Origin: Oscillospiraceae bacterium
Lineage (GTDB): Bacteria; Bacillota; Clostridia; Oscillospirales; CAG-272
Assembly (NCBI GenBank): GCA_015064685.1
Contig: SVRT01000012.1
Span: 1 to 64,000, forward strand
Direction of reading: 5' to 3'
Length of the DNA stretch: 64,000 bases
The notes below the pieces were generated by a model. It was given only the letters and a program-made list of their open reading frames with translations. It was not told where the DNA came from and searched no databases. The stretch's first letter is position 1. Each line of letters starts with the position of its first letter. Both the position numbers and the translations under genes were made by a program. Positions 8,532 to 16,835 of the stretch are shown piece after piece.

Positions 8532-9368
8532 ATGGAAAAAATGAAAGTCGGAATTGCTATACACGTAGAAAAGGACCCTTACGAATCCATTAAGAAAAAC
8601 GTTGAGGAGACAGGTCTCCACAACGGTCAGCTTCTCTTCTGGGATATGTCGCTCTACAATGAGGAGAACGTCGAAAAGGTAAAACGCGCCTGCCGTGAGT
8701 TTGATTTTGAGGTCACGGGACTTTGGTGTGGCTGGAGCGGCAAGGTAGTATGGAGCTACCCCGAAAAATACCGCACCGTTGGACTCGTTCCCGCCGAGAC
8801 TCGCGCGCAGAGAGTTGAGGATATTCTCAAGGGCGCGTGGTTTGCAAACGAGATCGGTGTAAAGACTCTGATCACTCACCCCGGCTATATGCCCGATAAC
8901 CCATTTGACGAGACGCATATTGCCGTCGTTGAGGCGTTTAAGCACATCTGCCGTGAGATCAAAAAGTACGGTCAGCAGTTTATCTTCGAGACGGGCGAGC
9001 TTATCCCCGTGACGATGGTTCAACTTATGCTTGAGATCGGCGAGGAGAACGTAGGCATAAACTTCGACCCCTCGAACATCACCACAAGCGGAAGAGCAAA
9101 CGCCAAGAACGCGCTTGAGCTCCTTGCCCCTTACGTCAAGGGCTTTCACGCAAAGGACGGTGTCTATCCCAAGGGTATAAATCCCGGCGGTCACCAGGTT
9201 AGAGTTGTCGGTACCGGTGAGGTCGATTACCCCGCTATCATCAAAATTCTCAAGGATAACGGCTACGACGGTGCGCTCACCATCGAGCACGAGACCGCAA
9301 GCGACGACAGAAATCAGGATATCAAGGACACGACGGCATATCTTGAGTCTCTTATCGCGAGTGTTTAA
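8532..9368 (+). CDS. Sugar phosphate isomerase/epimerase family TIM barrel
   Basis: Xylose-isomerase-like TIM barrel (AP endonuclease 2 superfamily, like IolE, IolI or tagatose epimerases). The expected metal ligands are visible along the barrel: Glu in FIFETGE, Asp in GINFDPSN, His in KGFHAKDG, and Glu in TIEHET. It starts 13 bp after the PIG-L stop. ATG 8532 or ATG 8541 are both possible; the GAGG upstream fits the second slightly better. The substrate is not known. It probably acts in the same pathway as the second isomerase at 10394. Confidence 0.85.
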   Translation: MEKMKVGIAIHVEKDPYESIKKNVEETGLHNGQLLFWDMSLYNEENVEKVKRACREFDFEVTGLWCGWSGKVVWSYPEKYRTVGLVPAETRAQRVEDILKGAWFANEIGVKTLITHPGYMPDNPFDETHIAVVEAFKHICREIKKYGQQFIFETGELIPVTMVQLMLEIGEENVGINFDPSNITTSGRANAKNALELLAPYVKGFHAKDGVYPKGINPGGHQVRVVGTGEVDYPAIIKILKDNGYDGALTIEHETASDDRNQDIKDTTAYLESLIASV

Positions 9369-9379
9369 GGAGTGAAGCT

Positions 9380-10372
9380 ATGTTAAGAGTTGGACTTATT
9401 GGCTGCGGAGGAATGGGAACTATTCACGCGACCGTCTGGAGTGAAATGACAGATAAGGCGGAGCTTGTTGCCGTTGCCGATCTCAATCAGGATAAATGGC
9501 AAAAATTTGCCGATAAGCTCGGCGCGAAATTTTATAAGGATGCTTATGAAATGATGGAAAACGAGCAGCTCGACGTTGTCGATATCTGCACTCCTACCGT
9601 CACTCACGCGGTATTTGCGATAAATGCCGCAGAGCATGTAAAGCACATCATCGTTGAAAAGCCGGTCTGCCTTTACGATGATGAGGCAAAGCTTCTTCTT
9701 AAAGCTGAGAAAGAGAAAAACGTCACCATACACGTAGCTCACGTAACGCGCTTCGATCCATCGAGAAAATACCTCAAGGAAATCGTTGACTCCGGAAAAT
9801 ACGGAAGCGTAGTAGCGGGAGACTTTTACCGCTTCAGTGCAGATCCTTCTTGGGTAGTTGACCACAATAACCCCGCAAAAACGGGCGGAATGGCGATTGA
9901 TCTGCACATTCACGACGTAGATTACGCGCGCTACATTATGGGCGGGGATCCCGACGAAATAAATTCCACCGCGCATTGTAGAGAGGACGGCACGATGGAT
10001 CATATCTGGGCAAGCTACCGCTACGGCAAGGCTGTCGTATCGACCGAATGCTCGTGGGATTTTCCCGAGGGTATGCCGTTTGAAAGCGGCTTTCGCGTAA
10101 GACTTGAAAAGGCTGCTATCATACTTGCAAACGGTAAGCTTACCGTGTACCCCACAGACGGAGATCCTTTCGTCCCCGAGCTCGAAAAGTTAGAGATAAG
10201 AGATTTAGGCATCAATATCAAGAGCTACGGCAACTTTGCGCGTGAACTGGGTTCCTTTGCAGACGCTATCATATCGGGTAAGAAGGAGAGTCCCATTCCA
10301 CTGTCGGATGCGGTAAAGGCACTTCGCCTTATCCGCCGTGAGTTAAAGGAAGCAAAATTTCTTTCAAAGTAA
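9380..10372 (+). CDS. Gfo/Idh/MocA family oxidoreductase
   Basis: A 330-residue NAD(P)-dependent sugar dehydrogenase-type enzyme of standard length. The dinucleotide site GLIGCGGMGTIHA is at residues 5-17, the EKP motif in IVEKPVCL near residue 94, and the catalytic-region motif GGMAIDLHIHDVDYARY near residue 172 retains the Asp and His of active members. GGAG lies 8 bp before the ATG, and the gene starts 11 bp after the preceding stop, so it belongs to the same operon. Together with PIG-L and the isomerases it suggests oxidation and rearrangement of a sugar or inositol derivative. Confidence 0.9.
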   Translation: MLRVGLIGCGGMGTIHATVWSEMTDKAELVAVADLNQDKWQKFADKLGAKFYKDAYEMMENEQLDVVDICTPTVTHAVFAINAAEHVKHIIVEKPVCLYDDEAKLLLKAEKEKNVTIHVAHVTRFDPSRKYLKEIVDSGKYGSVVAGDFYRFSADPSWVVDHNNPAKTGGMAIDLHIHDVDYARYIMGGDPDEINSTAHCREDGTMDHIWASYRYGKAVVSTECSWDFPEGMPFESGFRVRLEKAAIILANGKLTVYPTDGDPFVPELEKLEIRDLGINIKSYGNFARELGSFADAIISGKKESPIPLSDAVKALRLIRRELKEAKFLSK

Positions 10373-10393
10373 GATTTATGTGAGGATACCATA

Positions 10394-11254
10394 ATGAAAT
10401 TTGCAATGTATTACGGCTTTGTCGAGCTCTTGCGCGAGAAAAGTATTCCCGAGGTCATTGCGTATCTCAAGAGCTTCGGTCTTGACGGAGTTGAATTTAT
10501 TTTCTCGGGTACAGACCCGTCAAAGGATCTTATCGGGAATCTGCATACCGCGCAAAAGCTCGGAGAAGCCTTAAAAAAAGAAGGTATAGACGTTTGCTGC
10601 TACTCGGCGTACTGCGACGTATACGACAAGGACGAGATCCCTGCCGCGCTTACGCGCATCGAGATAGCAAAGGCACTCGGCTCACCGTTTTTCCATCACA
10701 CTCTCATTCCGCAGCTTCATTTTCCGTCAGATCCAAAGGATTTCGAACAGAGACTTCCCTACACGCTTGACGTTGCAGAGAGGATAGCAAATCACGCACA
10801 AAAGCACGGCATGACCGTTCTCTACGAGGAACAAGGCAGATATATCAACGGTGTTGAGAATTTCGGTATCTTCTTTAACGAAATGAAACAGCGTTGCCAA
10901 AACGTTGGCGTTTGTGCGGATTTCGGCAATATTCTGTACGCAGGCGAGAAGCCCGAGGACTTCATTGCCGCGTATATCGACGACGTCAAGCACGTGCATA
11001 TCAAGGACTACCGATTCTGCTCTAAAGAGCAGTTCCCCACTATGCCTGCAAATGGCTGGGGCGAGGTGCCTGACGGTTGGGTCGAGCATTCGGTTGTCGG
11101 CGACGGTATCATCGACCTTGAAAAGTGCCTTGAATTGCTCAAAAAGTCGGGCTATGACGGTTATTATTCCCTCGAAATGTGCCACAAGGAGCCGATCGAT
11201 TACGGTATCGAGATGGCAACCACAAGAGTGAAGGAAATCTATGAGAGGGTTTAA
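10394..11254 (+). CDS. Sugar phosphate isomerase/epimerase family TIM barrel
   Basis: Second xylose-isomerase-like barrel of the operon, only distantly similar to the one at 8532. The four metal ligands are visible in LYEEQGRY (Glu), GVCADFGN (Asp), KHVHIKDYR (His) and YSLEMCHK (Glu). It starts 21 bp after the oxidoreductase stop with GAGG upstream. It is the last gene of the operon; a short repeat cassette and a terminator follow. Two different epimerase-type enzymes around one dehydrogenase resemble 3-keto-sugar or inositol pathways, but the substrate cannot be named. Confidence 0.85.
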   Translation: MKFAMYYGFVELLREKSIPEVIAYLKSFGLDGVEFIFSGTDPSKDLIGNLHTAQKLGEALKKEGIDVCCYSAYCDVYDKDEIPAALTRIEIAKALGSPFFHHTLIPQLHFPSDPKDFEQRLPYTLDVAERIANHAQKHGMTVLYEEQGRYINGVENFGIFFNEMKQRCQNVGVCADFGNILYAGEKPEDFIAAYIDDVKHVHIKDYRFCSKEQFPTMPANGWGEVPDGWVEHSVVGDGIIDLEKCLELLKKSGYDGYYSLEMCHKEPIDYGIEMATTRVKEIYERV

Positions 11255-11261
11255 TTTGATT

Positions 11262-11343
11262 TTCAAATTTTGATTTGTCGAACTGTTGCGAATAGCCTTC
11301 TCCAGCGGGGAAGGCTTATCCCACCGATAAATTACAATTTATC
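11262..11343. repeat. Intergenic cassette D-mini (internally deleted family D)
   Basis: Type-1 end CAAATTTTGATTTGTCG, then the family D outer arms (GAACTGTTGCGAATAGCC, CCTTCTCC...GGGGAAGGC) joined directly, then type-2 end GATAAATTACAATTTATC. About 80 bp in total, against about 270-310 bp for the full copies at 27114 and 59850. It looks like a deletion derivative that kept both ends. Confidence 0.85.
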
Positions 11344-11397
11344 AAAAAATGAGTTTCCTTTGGTGTACCTACCGTAAAGCAGTTTTATATTCAACTC

Positions 11398-11427
11398 AAA
11401 AAGGACGAGAAGTTTCTCGTCCTTTTT
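11398..11427. terminator. Intrinsic terminator
   Basis: GGACGAGAA-GT-TTCTCGTCC flanked by A and T runs on both sides, so it can act for the operon on the left and, on the minus strand, for transcripts from the right. The stretch 11428-11490 between it and array H4 holds only short palindromes. Confidence 0.85.
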
Positions 11428-11490
11428 GCACACTTCCTTGCCTGCAAGGTATAGTGCGTTATACCATATATACTGTCGGGCGGTAAAGAG

Positions 11491-11657
11491 GTGATGTTTT
11501 TGCTTGCGCAAAAGTGATGTTATTCGCTTCGCTCTAATGATGTTGCTCCCGATGGTCGCAATGATGTGATGTTTGCCCACTACGCCGTCAGGCGTAACAT
11601 CATTTACGCAGTAAACATCATTGCCGCAGGCAACATCACTTGCCCACAAGGGCAAAT
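11491..11657. repeat. Hairpin array H4 (linker TGATGT / ACATCA)
   Basis: Five TGATGT linkers are followed by three ACATCA linkers. Most intervening units are self-complementary: TTTTGC-TT-GCGCAAAA, TACGCC-GTCA-GGCGTA, TTTAC-GCA-GTAAA, TTGCC-GCA-GGCAA, TTGCCC-ACAA-GGGCAA. The linker orientation flips once near 11590, so the whole array is also a large inverted repeat. The shared cassette ends were not found here. The remaining bases up to the DUF2264 stop contain nothing recognisable. Confidence 0.85.
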
Positions 11658-11724
11658 ATCGTTCGGCTGACCCGCTTTATCGCAGGTCGCCGTTGCGGAA
11701 CTCATTTTTTGTTATTTACTTATC

Positions 11725-12876
11725 TCAATGTGAAGCATGGTCTGCGGGAATATCGATACCGCTCCACACCTTTTGCGAGGTAAATGGCTCGTCGGGCGCG
11801 CTCCAGAATTCATGCTTGTCGGGAAGTCCCAAGGGCAAAAATCCGGCGGTACAGAGATAAAGACTGCCCGTAGATATATATTCCTCGCCAAGTGAGGGCT
11901 GATGACCGCAAAGACCTACGGTAAGCCATCCGTTTTCATCAAAGGTTCCCTCAGCTTCAAAGCAACGCTTGATCACGGCGGTCAGCGCGCAACGAGCTTG
12001 CGCGGGAGACACACCCATCGGAAGCTTTTCCGCCAAAGCGATCTGTGCAAGCGTCTGAAACGCTCCGGTGCGGTAGCAGACCGAGCGCCCTATCACGGGG
12101 AAGGTGCCGTCCCGATTTATCATTCTCTCCTGCACGGCGGCATACCTTTGCGCGTGCTTCAAAATCTTCGGCTCTGTGCGGTCGGCATATCCGTTTCTGT
12201 TGAGCACGGGGTGTAACGTACGTATCATATCAAGGAGCATTGGCTGGATAACGTAGCTGTTATAATAATCCCAGCTGAAATTAGGGCCGTCACCGTACGT
12301 GCCGTCTCCCTTATACCATTGCTCGTGCATACAAAGCGCATAGTCTGCGCGCATACGGTCACATTCACCCGTCATAACGTAGAGAGCCGCCTCAACCATA
12401 GCAGTAAACAAGAGCCAATTCGAGCGGTAGCTCTGAATAACGCGAGTCTGTTTTAATGCAACAACAAGATTATTTTGCGCAACCTCACCGAGCTTTTCCC
12501 AAAGCTCACGAGGCGCGCGGATAATACCGTGAGCCAAAAATGCGGCATCTACCAAGGGTTGACCGCCATGCTCATCGTTAAAGCAGCAATAGTCCCGGGA
12601 GGACGGATCGACCGCGTTTGAGATAGCCTGTCTTGCAAGAATCGCCGTGCGAATACGCATAGCCTCCTCATCTGGGTCATCAGACGGTGTTTCCAGCCAA
12701 GGAGCCAAGCCCGTCAGCGTGCGACCGAGGGCTTCAAGATGAGTAACACATTCTCTGCCGGGAATTTTTGCCTCTATCGGCATAGACTCCTTCAAGGTTC
12801 CGTTTGCCATGCAGGCAAGAACGGGATTTACTATCTTCAAAAGGGTCTCTACCCAATATTTGCGAGCTTCTGTCAT
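11725..12876 (-). CDS. DUF2264 domain protein
   Basis: A 383-residue protein recognised as DUF2264 by its overall pattern: ALGRTLTGLAPWLE near residue 50, NDEHGGQPLVDAAFLAHGI near residue 100, and DGTYGDGPNFSWDYYNSYVIQPML near residue 195. The family is predicted to form an (alpha/alpha)6 barrel and occurs beside polysaccharide-degrading enzymes, but its reaction is unproven. There is no signal peptide. ATG 12876 has AAAGGCGG about 11 bp upstream. It stands alone on the minus strand, downstream of the decarboxylase gene with a 70-bp gap. Confidence 0.85.
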   Translation of the reverse strand: MTEARKYWVETLLKIVNPVLACMANGTLKESMPIEAKIPGRECVTHLEALGRTLTGLAPWLETPSDDPDEEAMRIRTAILARQAISNAVDPSSRDYCCFNDEHGGQPLVDAAFLAHGIIRAPRELWEKLGEVAQNNLVVALKQTRVIQSYRSNWLLFTAMVEAALYVMTGECDRMRADYALCMHEQWYKGDGTYGDGPNFSWDYYNSYVIQPMLLDMIRTLHPVLNRNGYADRTEPKILKHAQRYAAVQERMINRDGTFPVIGRSVCYRTGAFQTLAQIALAEKLPMGVSPAQARCALTAVIKRCFEAEGTFDENGWLTVGLCGHQPSLGEEYISTGSLYLCTAGFLPLGLPDKHEFWSAPDEPFTSQKVWSGIDIPADHASH

Positions 12877-12946
12877 AACCGTATTAACCGCCTTTCCGGG
12901 GAAAGCTGATCGGGGCTTTGATGCCCGTAATCGCTTTACTGTTCCT

Positions 12947-14281
12947 TTATTTTATGATAGCGCAGTCCTCAACGCCGTAATATCTGAACGCTTCGATTAT
13001 TTCTCTTGTTATAAGCTCACCCGAAACCGCGATCGGCACTGCGGGGGGACAGGACACACCGAGGCGCGCAAGTATTCTTCCCTCGCATTTCTCAACCGGT
13101 AAGGTCTCGCAGGGCGACAACGTCGCCTCTCTTATGCTCATTGCGCTCTTCGGGATTGAAAGCTTTGGCGTACTTTCGCCTATTTCCTCGCGTTTTTCAA
13201 TGGAACGAAGCACAACTGCAAGCTTGAAAAGATCTCCGTCACTTATTTCGGGTGTGAACATCAAAACGAGGTAATCAGAGTCGAAAAACTCGCTTACAAT
13301 TCCCTTTCCCTGCAATTTTTCGGCAATTTCATATCCGTAATATCCGTATTTTTTGCACTCGAACGTAAATTTCGTAGGCTCGTCGCCGTAAAAGCTATAG
13401 CCTGAGTTGCAAAGTATTTCCTTGAGCTTGGCAAGCTTATCAGCAAGGTTTTTGAGCTTTTTCGCATATCCGTTTGCAATATAGGCATTCGTAGCGTCAA
13501 GCGACTGCAATATCAAATAGGACGGGCTCGTCGAACCGAAGAGTGCGAGCGAATCCTTTGCATTTTTAATGAAAATTCTCGGTGCGCCGTCCGATATATG
13601 CAGATACGCGCCTCCCGTGAGAGTCGGCAAAGTTTTATGAGCAGAGTCACAGCATATATCCGCTCCGAGGTCGATTGGGTGCTTGGATTCGGGTAAAAAG
13701 CGCAGATACGCGCCGTGGGCGTTATCGACAGAGAGCAGAACTCCGTGTCTGTGGCAGACCTTCGCTATTGCGCTTATATCCGCAACCGCTCCGAGATAGT
13801 CGGGGCTTGTAAGATAGATCGCTGTCGGCTTTTTCGCCGCATTTTCAAGGAGAGCTTCAAGCTTTTCCGCGTCAATTTTACAGGAAAGATAGCTTTCCTC
13901 ATCGCCCGTGAGCCACTCAACGTCAAAATCAAGCAGAGCAGCCGCGGAGATAAAGGTCTTATGGCAATTTCTCGCCGCCCATACACAGGGCTTCTCTCCC
14001 ATTTCTGCCGCGTAAAGCGACACGAGACACATCATAGCGCGAATGCACTGAGACGATCCCTCGGTAGAATAATACGTTCTGCAACCAAAAAGCTCGGTCG
14101 CGTTTTGCTCGCTCTCGAGGATTATTCCCGATGCCTCATAGAGGCTGTCAGCCCCCTCGATCTCGGTTATGTCCACATTTTCAAAGCCGACAAGGCTCTT
14201 TCCCTTGTGTCCGGGCATATGTAATCTTACCGAATTTTTCGAGCCATATTCCCTTACGAAATCACATATCGGCGTTCTCAT
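12947..14281 (-). CDS. Orn/Lys/Arg decarboxylase family PLP enzyme
   Basis: PLP-dependent decarboxylase of the SpeA/Cad family found in Bacillota, probably acting on arginine, lysine or ornithine for polyamine synthesis. Visible are the N-terminal LHMPGHKGK, ITEIEGADSLYEASGII, the cofactor aspartate in LSVDNAHGAYL, and the PLP-binding lysine in CDSAHKTLPTLTGGAYLHI. ATG 14281 gives 444 aa and overlaps the maturase stop as ATGA, so the two genes are translationally coupled. An upstream ATG would extend 23 residues into the maturase gene. The family identity is clear; the substrate is not. Confidence 0.88.
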   Translation of the reverse strand: MRTPICDFVREYGSKNSVRLHMPGHKGKSLVGFENVDITEIEGADSLYEASGIILESEQNATELFGCRTYYSTEGSSQCIRAMMCLVSLYAAEMGEKPCVWAARNCHKTFISAAALLDFDVEWLTGDEESYLSCKIDAEKLEALLENAAKKPTAIYLTSPDYLGAVADISAIAKVCHRHGVLLSVDNAHGAYLRFLPESKHPIDLGADICCDSAHKTLPTLTGGAYLHISDGAPRIFIKNAKDSLALFGSTSPSYLILQSLDATNAYIANGYAKKLKNLADKLAKLKEILCNSGYSFYGDEPTKFTFECKKYGYYGYEIAEKLQGKGIVSEFFDSDYLVLMFTPEISDGDLFKLAVVLRSIEKREEIGESTPKLSIPKSAMSIREATLSPCETLPVEKCEGRILARLGVSCPPAVPIAVSGELITREIIEAFRYYGVEDCAIIK

Positions 14282-15660
14282 TCTTCTCTGAGCGCACGGT
14301 CGACTGCGACCATTATCGCGCACTCCATTCTCTTCTTGAAAAGCTCGCAACCGCTCTTATACACGCCCGTTACCGAGCCGGTTGAGTGATACGCGTTTGC
14401 CGCGCATCCGCCCGAGCAATAAAGTCTTGCCCAACAATCGCGGCACTCGGGGTGCGCGTAGACGTTGCAGGATGCAAATTCGCCCTGGATCTCCTTATTG
14501 GTAACTCCGTCCCAGATGTTTCCGAGCTTGAACTTCTCCTCGCCGACGAACTGGTGGCAGGGGTAAAGGTCTCCCCAAGGAGTGACCGCCATATACTCGG
14601 TTCCCGAGCCGCAGCCCGAGATGCGCTTATAGATGCAGGGGCCGCCCGTAAGGTCGATCATATAGTGATAGAATGTGAAGGGCTTGCCCTCCCTATCCTT
14701 CTCGAGCATAAGGAACGCGAGCTCCTCATACTGCTTTTTGACTATTTCCATATCCTCCGCTGTAAGCTCGGATGGGTCACCGGGTGCGCATACGACAGGC
14801 TCCATACTCAACTCGTTGAAGCCGAGATCGAGCATCGTCTTTATATCGTTGAGAAAATCGGGATTCGCGTGCGTGAAGGTGCCACGCATATAGTAATTCT
14901 TGCCACCGCGCGCCTCGACAAATTTCTGAAACTTCGGAACTATCTTATCCCAGCTTCCTTTTCCCGCGTAGTCAACGCGGAAGCGATCGTGGATCTCTTT
15001 GCGACCGTCAAGGCTCAAAACCACGTTTGAGCATTCGCGATTGGCAAAATCTATAACATCGTCGTCTACGAGGACGCCGTTAGTCGTAAGAGTAAAGCGG
15101 AAGTTCTTTCCCTTCTCCTTCTCAACACTACGTGCATACGCCACGAGCTGCTTTACGACCTCAAAATTCATAAGCGGTTCGCCACCAAAAAAGTCGACCT
15201 CGAGGTTACGTCTCGTTCCCGAGTTTTCTATAAGAAAATCGAGCGCGCGCTTACCGACCTCAAAGCTCATGACCGCTCTGTCGCCGTGGTACTTTCCCTG
15301 ACTTGCAAAGCAATACGAACAATTGAGATTACAGGTGTGAGCGATATGGAGACAAAGCGCCTTTACGACTCCCGCGGTCTTTTCCTTGAGCTTGCCCGCC
15401 ATAGGAGCGAAATTATCGGGGGCGAAGAGTCTGCCTTCTGCTTTAAGCTCCTCGACCTGTGCGTAGCATTCCTCGATATCCTCTCCGCTGATGTCCTCTC
15501 TGTCGGCAAACTTTTCCGCAATAATGGAGAGTATCTCCTCGCGACTCTTTTCCTCAAAAAGCGCGATTATCTCGTATGCTACCTCGTCGACCGCGTGGAC
15601 CGAGCCCGAGCATGTATCGAGGACTATATTGTATTCACCAAGCTTGTACTGATGTATCAT
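14278..15660 (-). CDS. scfB: Radical SAM maturase of the SCIFF peptide
   Basis: Forms thioether cross-links in the SCIFF precursor encoded just upstream. It has an N-terminal recognition domain (residues 1-90), a radical SAM core with CNLNCSYC (Cys110, Cys114, Cys117), the FGGEPLMN motif, and a C-terminal SPASM domain with the clusters CGSGTEYMAVTPWGDLYPCH and CRDCWARLYCSGGC. The 460 aa length is as expected. AAAGGA lies before the ATG. The order precursor, hairpin, maturase is the standard SCIFF locus of Clostridia. The decarboxylase overlaps its stop codon. Confidence 0.93.
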   Translation of the reverse strand: MIHQYKLGEYNIVLDTCSGSVHAVDEVAYEIIALFEEKSREEILSIIAEKFADREDISGEDIEECYAQVEELKAEGRLFAPDNFAPMAGKLKEKTAGVVKALCLHIAHTCNLNCSYCFASQGKYHGDRAVMSFEVGKRALDFLIENSGTRRNLEVDFFGGEPLMNFEVVKQLVAYARSVEKEKGKNFRFTLTTNGVLVDDDVIDFANRECSNVVLSLDGRKEIHDRFRVDYAGKGSWDKIVPKFQKFVEARGGKNYYMRGTFTHANPDFLNDIKTMLDLGFNELSMEPVVCAPGDPSELTAEDMEIVKKQYEELAFLMLEKDREGKPFTFYHYMIDLTGGPCIYKRISGCGSGTEYMAVTPWGDLYPCHQFVGEEKFKLGNIWDGVTNKEIQGEFASCNVYAHPECRDCWARLYCSGGCAANAYHSTGSVTGVYKSGCELFKKRMECAIMVAVDRALREE

Positions 15661-15697
15661 TTTATTTTTCCTTTTTTCTTTTTTCGGTATTCAAGAT

Positions 15698-15729
15698 AAA
15701 ACGCCGCCGAGCTCGGCGGCGTTTTATTT
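15698..15729 (-). terminator. Intercistronic terminator between SCIFF and its maturase
   Basis: A perfect stem AAAACGCCGCCGAG/CTCGGCGGCGTTTT followed on the minus strand by ATCTTG. It lies 8 bp past the precursor stop and 37 bp before the maturase start, so it should let the peptide be made in excess of the enzyme. Confidence 0.85.
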
Positions 15730-15736
15730 TAAAGAA

Positions 15737-15883
15737 TTACTTCTTTGTGCTCTCGCACTGCTGATTAGCGATACCGCAGCTGGTCTTGCATGCGGACTGG
15801 CAGGATGTCTGGCACTCGCCGCATCCACCGTTCTTTGCGCTCTCACAAAGATTCTTTGTATTGATAGTCTTGATGTGTTTCAT
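15737..15883 (-). CDS. scfA: SCIFF ribosomal peptide precursor
   Basis: A 48-residue peptide, MKHIKTINTKNLCESAK then NGGCGECQTSCQSACKTSCG and a short tail. The core GCGECQTSCQSACKTSC is the hallmark of SCIFF (six cysteines in forty-five residues), a nearly universal thioether-bridged peptide of Clostridia of unknown final function. This copy has seven cysteines (13, 21, 24, 28, 32, 36, 43) rather than six; Cys13 in the leader is extra. A strong GGAGGT precedes the ATG. It lies upstream of its maturase with a terminator between them. Confidence 0.95.
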   Translation of the reverse strand: MKHIKTINTKNLCESAKNGGCGECQTSCQSACKTSCGIANQQCESTKK

Positions 15884-15988
15884 AATGAGACCTCCGCAAA
15901 TATTTTAATTTACAAGTAATTATACCACACAAAAAAACTAAAGTCAATATATTTTTGCCCTTTTTTTGCCCGCTTTTTAAAAAATCAC

Positions 15989-16017
15989 TTGCAAAGAGCC
16001 GTTTTTTATGTTATACT
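15989..16017 (+). promoter_or_regulatory. Promoter of the DtxR-like gene
   Basis: TTGCAA (15989-15994) and TATACT (16012-16017) with a 17-bp spacer. Its position rules out the upstream ATG at 16008 and supports the GTG start at 16050. Confidence 0.75.
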
Positions 16018-16049
16018 TAATTGATAAGATAAGAAACGGAGGTGTTTTC

Positions 16050-16439
16050 GTGCATATTCATGAGTCGGGACAGATGTATCTTGAGACAATTTACGTCCTC
16101 TCAAGGCAAAAGAGCCTTGTCCGTGCGATAGATATAGGCGAGCATATGGGATACTCAAAGCCGAGCGTGAGCCGCGCGATGGGCATCCTCAAAAAAGAAG
16201 AGCTTATCAATGTTGATGCGAACGGTCATATCACTCTTACAGACAAGGGGCTTGATATTGCCAAAAGCATGTACGAAAGGCACACAATAATTTCGAGGCT
16301 GCTCATTTCCATGGGAGTTGACGGGGATATAGCCGTGGAGGATGCCTGCAGAATTGAGCATTGCATCAGCGACGAATCATTCGAGGCAATTAAAAAATTC
16401 ATCGAAAAAACGGTCGATGGGATCGGAGATAATAAATGA
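16050..16439 (+). CDS. DtxR/MntR-like metal-dependent transcriptional regulator
   Basis: A 129-residue winged-helix regulator. The N-terminal HTH (ESGQMYLETIYVLSR, then RAIDIGEHMGYSKPSVSRAMG) is typical of DtxR/MntR iron or manganese repressors. The helix after the wing contains ERHTIISRLL and EDACRIEHCIS, which matches the metal-binding dimerisation region (Glu, His and Cys/His ligands). I start at GTG 16050 because GGAGGTG lies 8 bp upstream and the ATG at 16008 is inside the promoter. It lacks the SH3-like third domain, so it is MntR-like in size. The stop overlaps the next start as ATGA. Confidence 0.87.
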   Translation: MHIHESGQMYLETIYVLSRQKSLVRAIDIGEHMGYSKPSVSRAMGILKKEELINVDANGHITLTDKGLDIAKSMYERHTIISRLLISMGVDGDIAVEDACRIEHCISDESFEAIKKFIEKTVDGIGDNK

Positions 16440-16792
16440 TAAAGGCTGTAAAAAAGGATACGGGTAACGTTATTTATATGAGACTCAAAAAGCACAACTG
16501 CCCCGTTTGCGACAAGCAGATGAAGGTTGTGAGAATGAGCAAGGTGGTAAAAGCGAAAACCAAAGAGGCAGTGGGTTTTGATTTCAAGGCGTGCGATCTT
16601 CCTCTTGGAGAGAAGGTAAAATTCGTTTGGTACGAATTCAAATGCAAGGATTGCGGAAAGCAGTATACCGAGGCAGATATGCGCCGCCACGACAAGCTCG
16701 TTCGCCGTGAGGCTGCTGCCCAGAAAAGAGCCGAAAAGCGCGCCGCGCGTGCCGAGGAAAAAGAGGCTAAAAAGGTCGAGAATAACGGCTAA
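16436..16792 (+). CDS. Small zinc-ribbon protein of unknown function
   Basis: A 118-residue protein with two Cys pairs, CPVC near residue 22 and CKDC near residue 70, consistent with one zinc ribbon. A long, highly charged Lys/Arg/Glu helix at the C-terminus (residues 84-115) probably forms a coiled coil. Its ATG overlaps the stop of the DtxR-like gene; an internal ATG at 16478 is an alternative start. Coupling to a metal-dependent repressor hints at a role in metal handling, but nothing more can be said. A terminator follows. Confidence 0.75.
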   Translation: MIKAVKKDTGNVIYMRLKKHNCPVCDKQMKVVRMSKVVKAKTKEAVGFDFKACDLPLGEKVKFVWYEFKCKDCGKQYTEADMRRHDKLVRREAAAQKRAEKRAARAEEKEAKKVENNG

Positions 16793-16800
16793 AATACATA

Positions 16801-16829
16801 AAAGAGGAACGCGACAGCGTTCCTCTTTT
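16801..16829 (+). terminator. Intrinsic terminator
   Basis: AAAGAGGAACGC-GACA-GCGTTCCTCTTTT closes the DtxR/zinc-ribbon operon. Confidence 0.9.
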
Positions 16830-16835
16830 GTTGTT

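Noticed and set aside
11332-11655. Minus-strand open frame of 107 codons
   Set aside because: It runs through hairpin array H4, the terminator at 11398 and the end of cassette D-mini; its peptide repeats the linker (NDV..NDV, HHI..NII) and has no ribosome binding site.
11491-11657. Possible CRISPR array
   Set aside because: The linkers are only 6-8 bp, they flip orientation half-way, and the segments between them are self-complementary rather than unique spacers; no cas genes in the window. The same holds for 28453-28723, 34388-34620 and 46350-46583.
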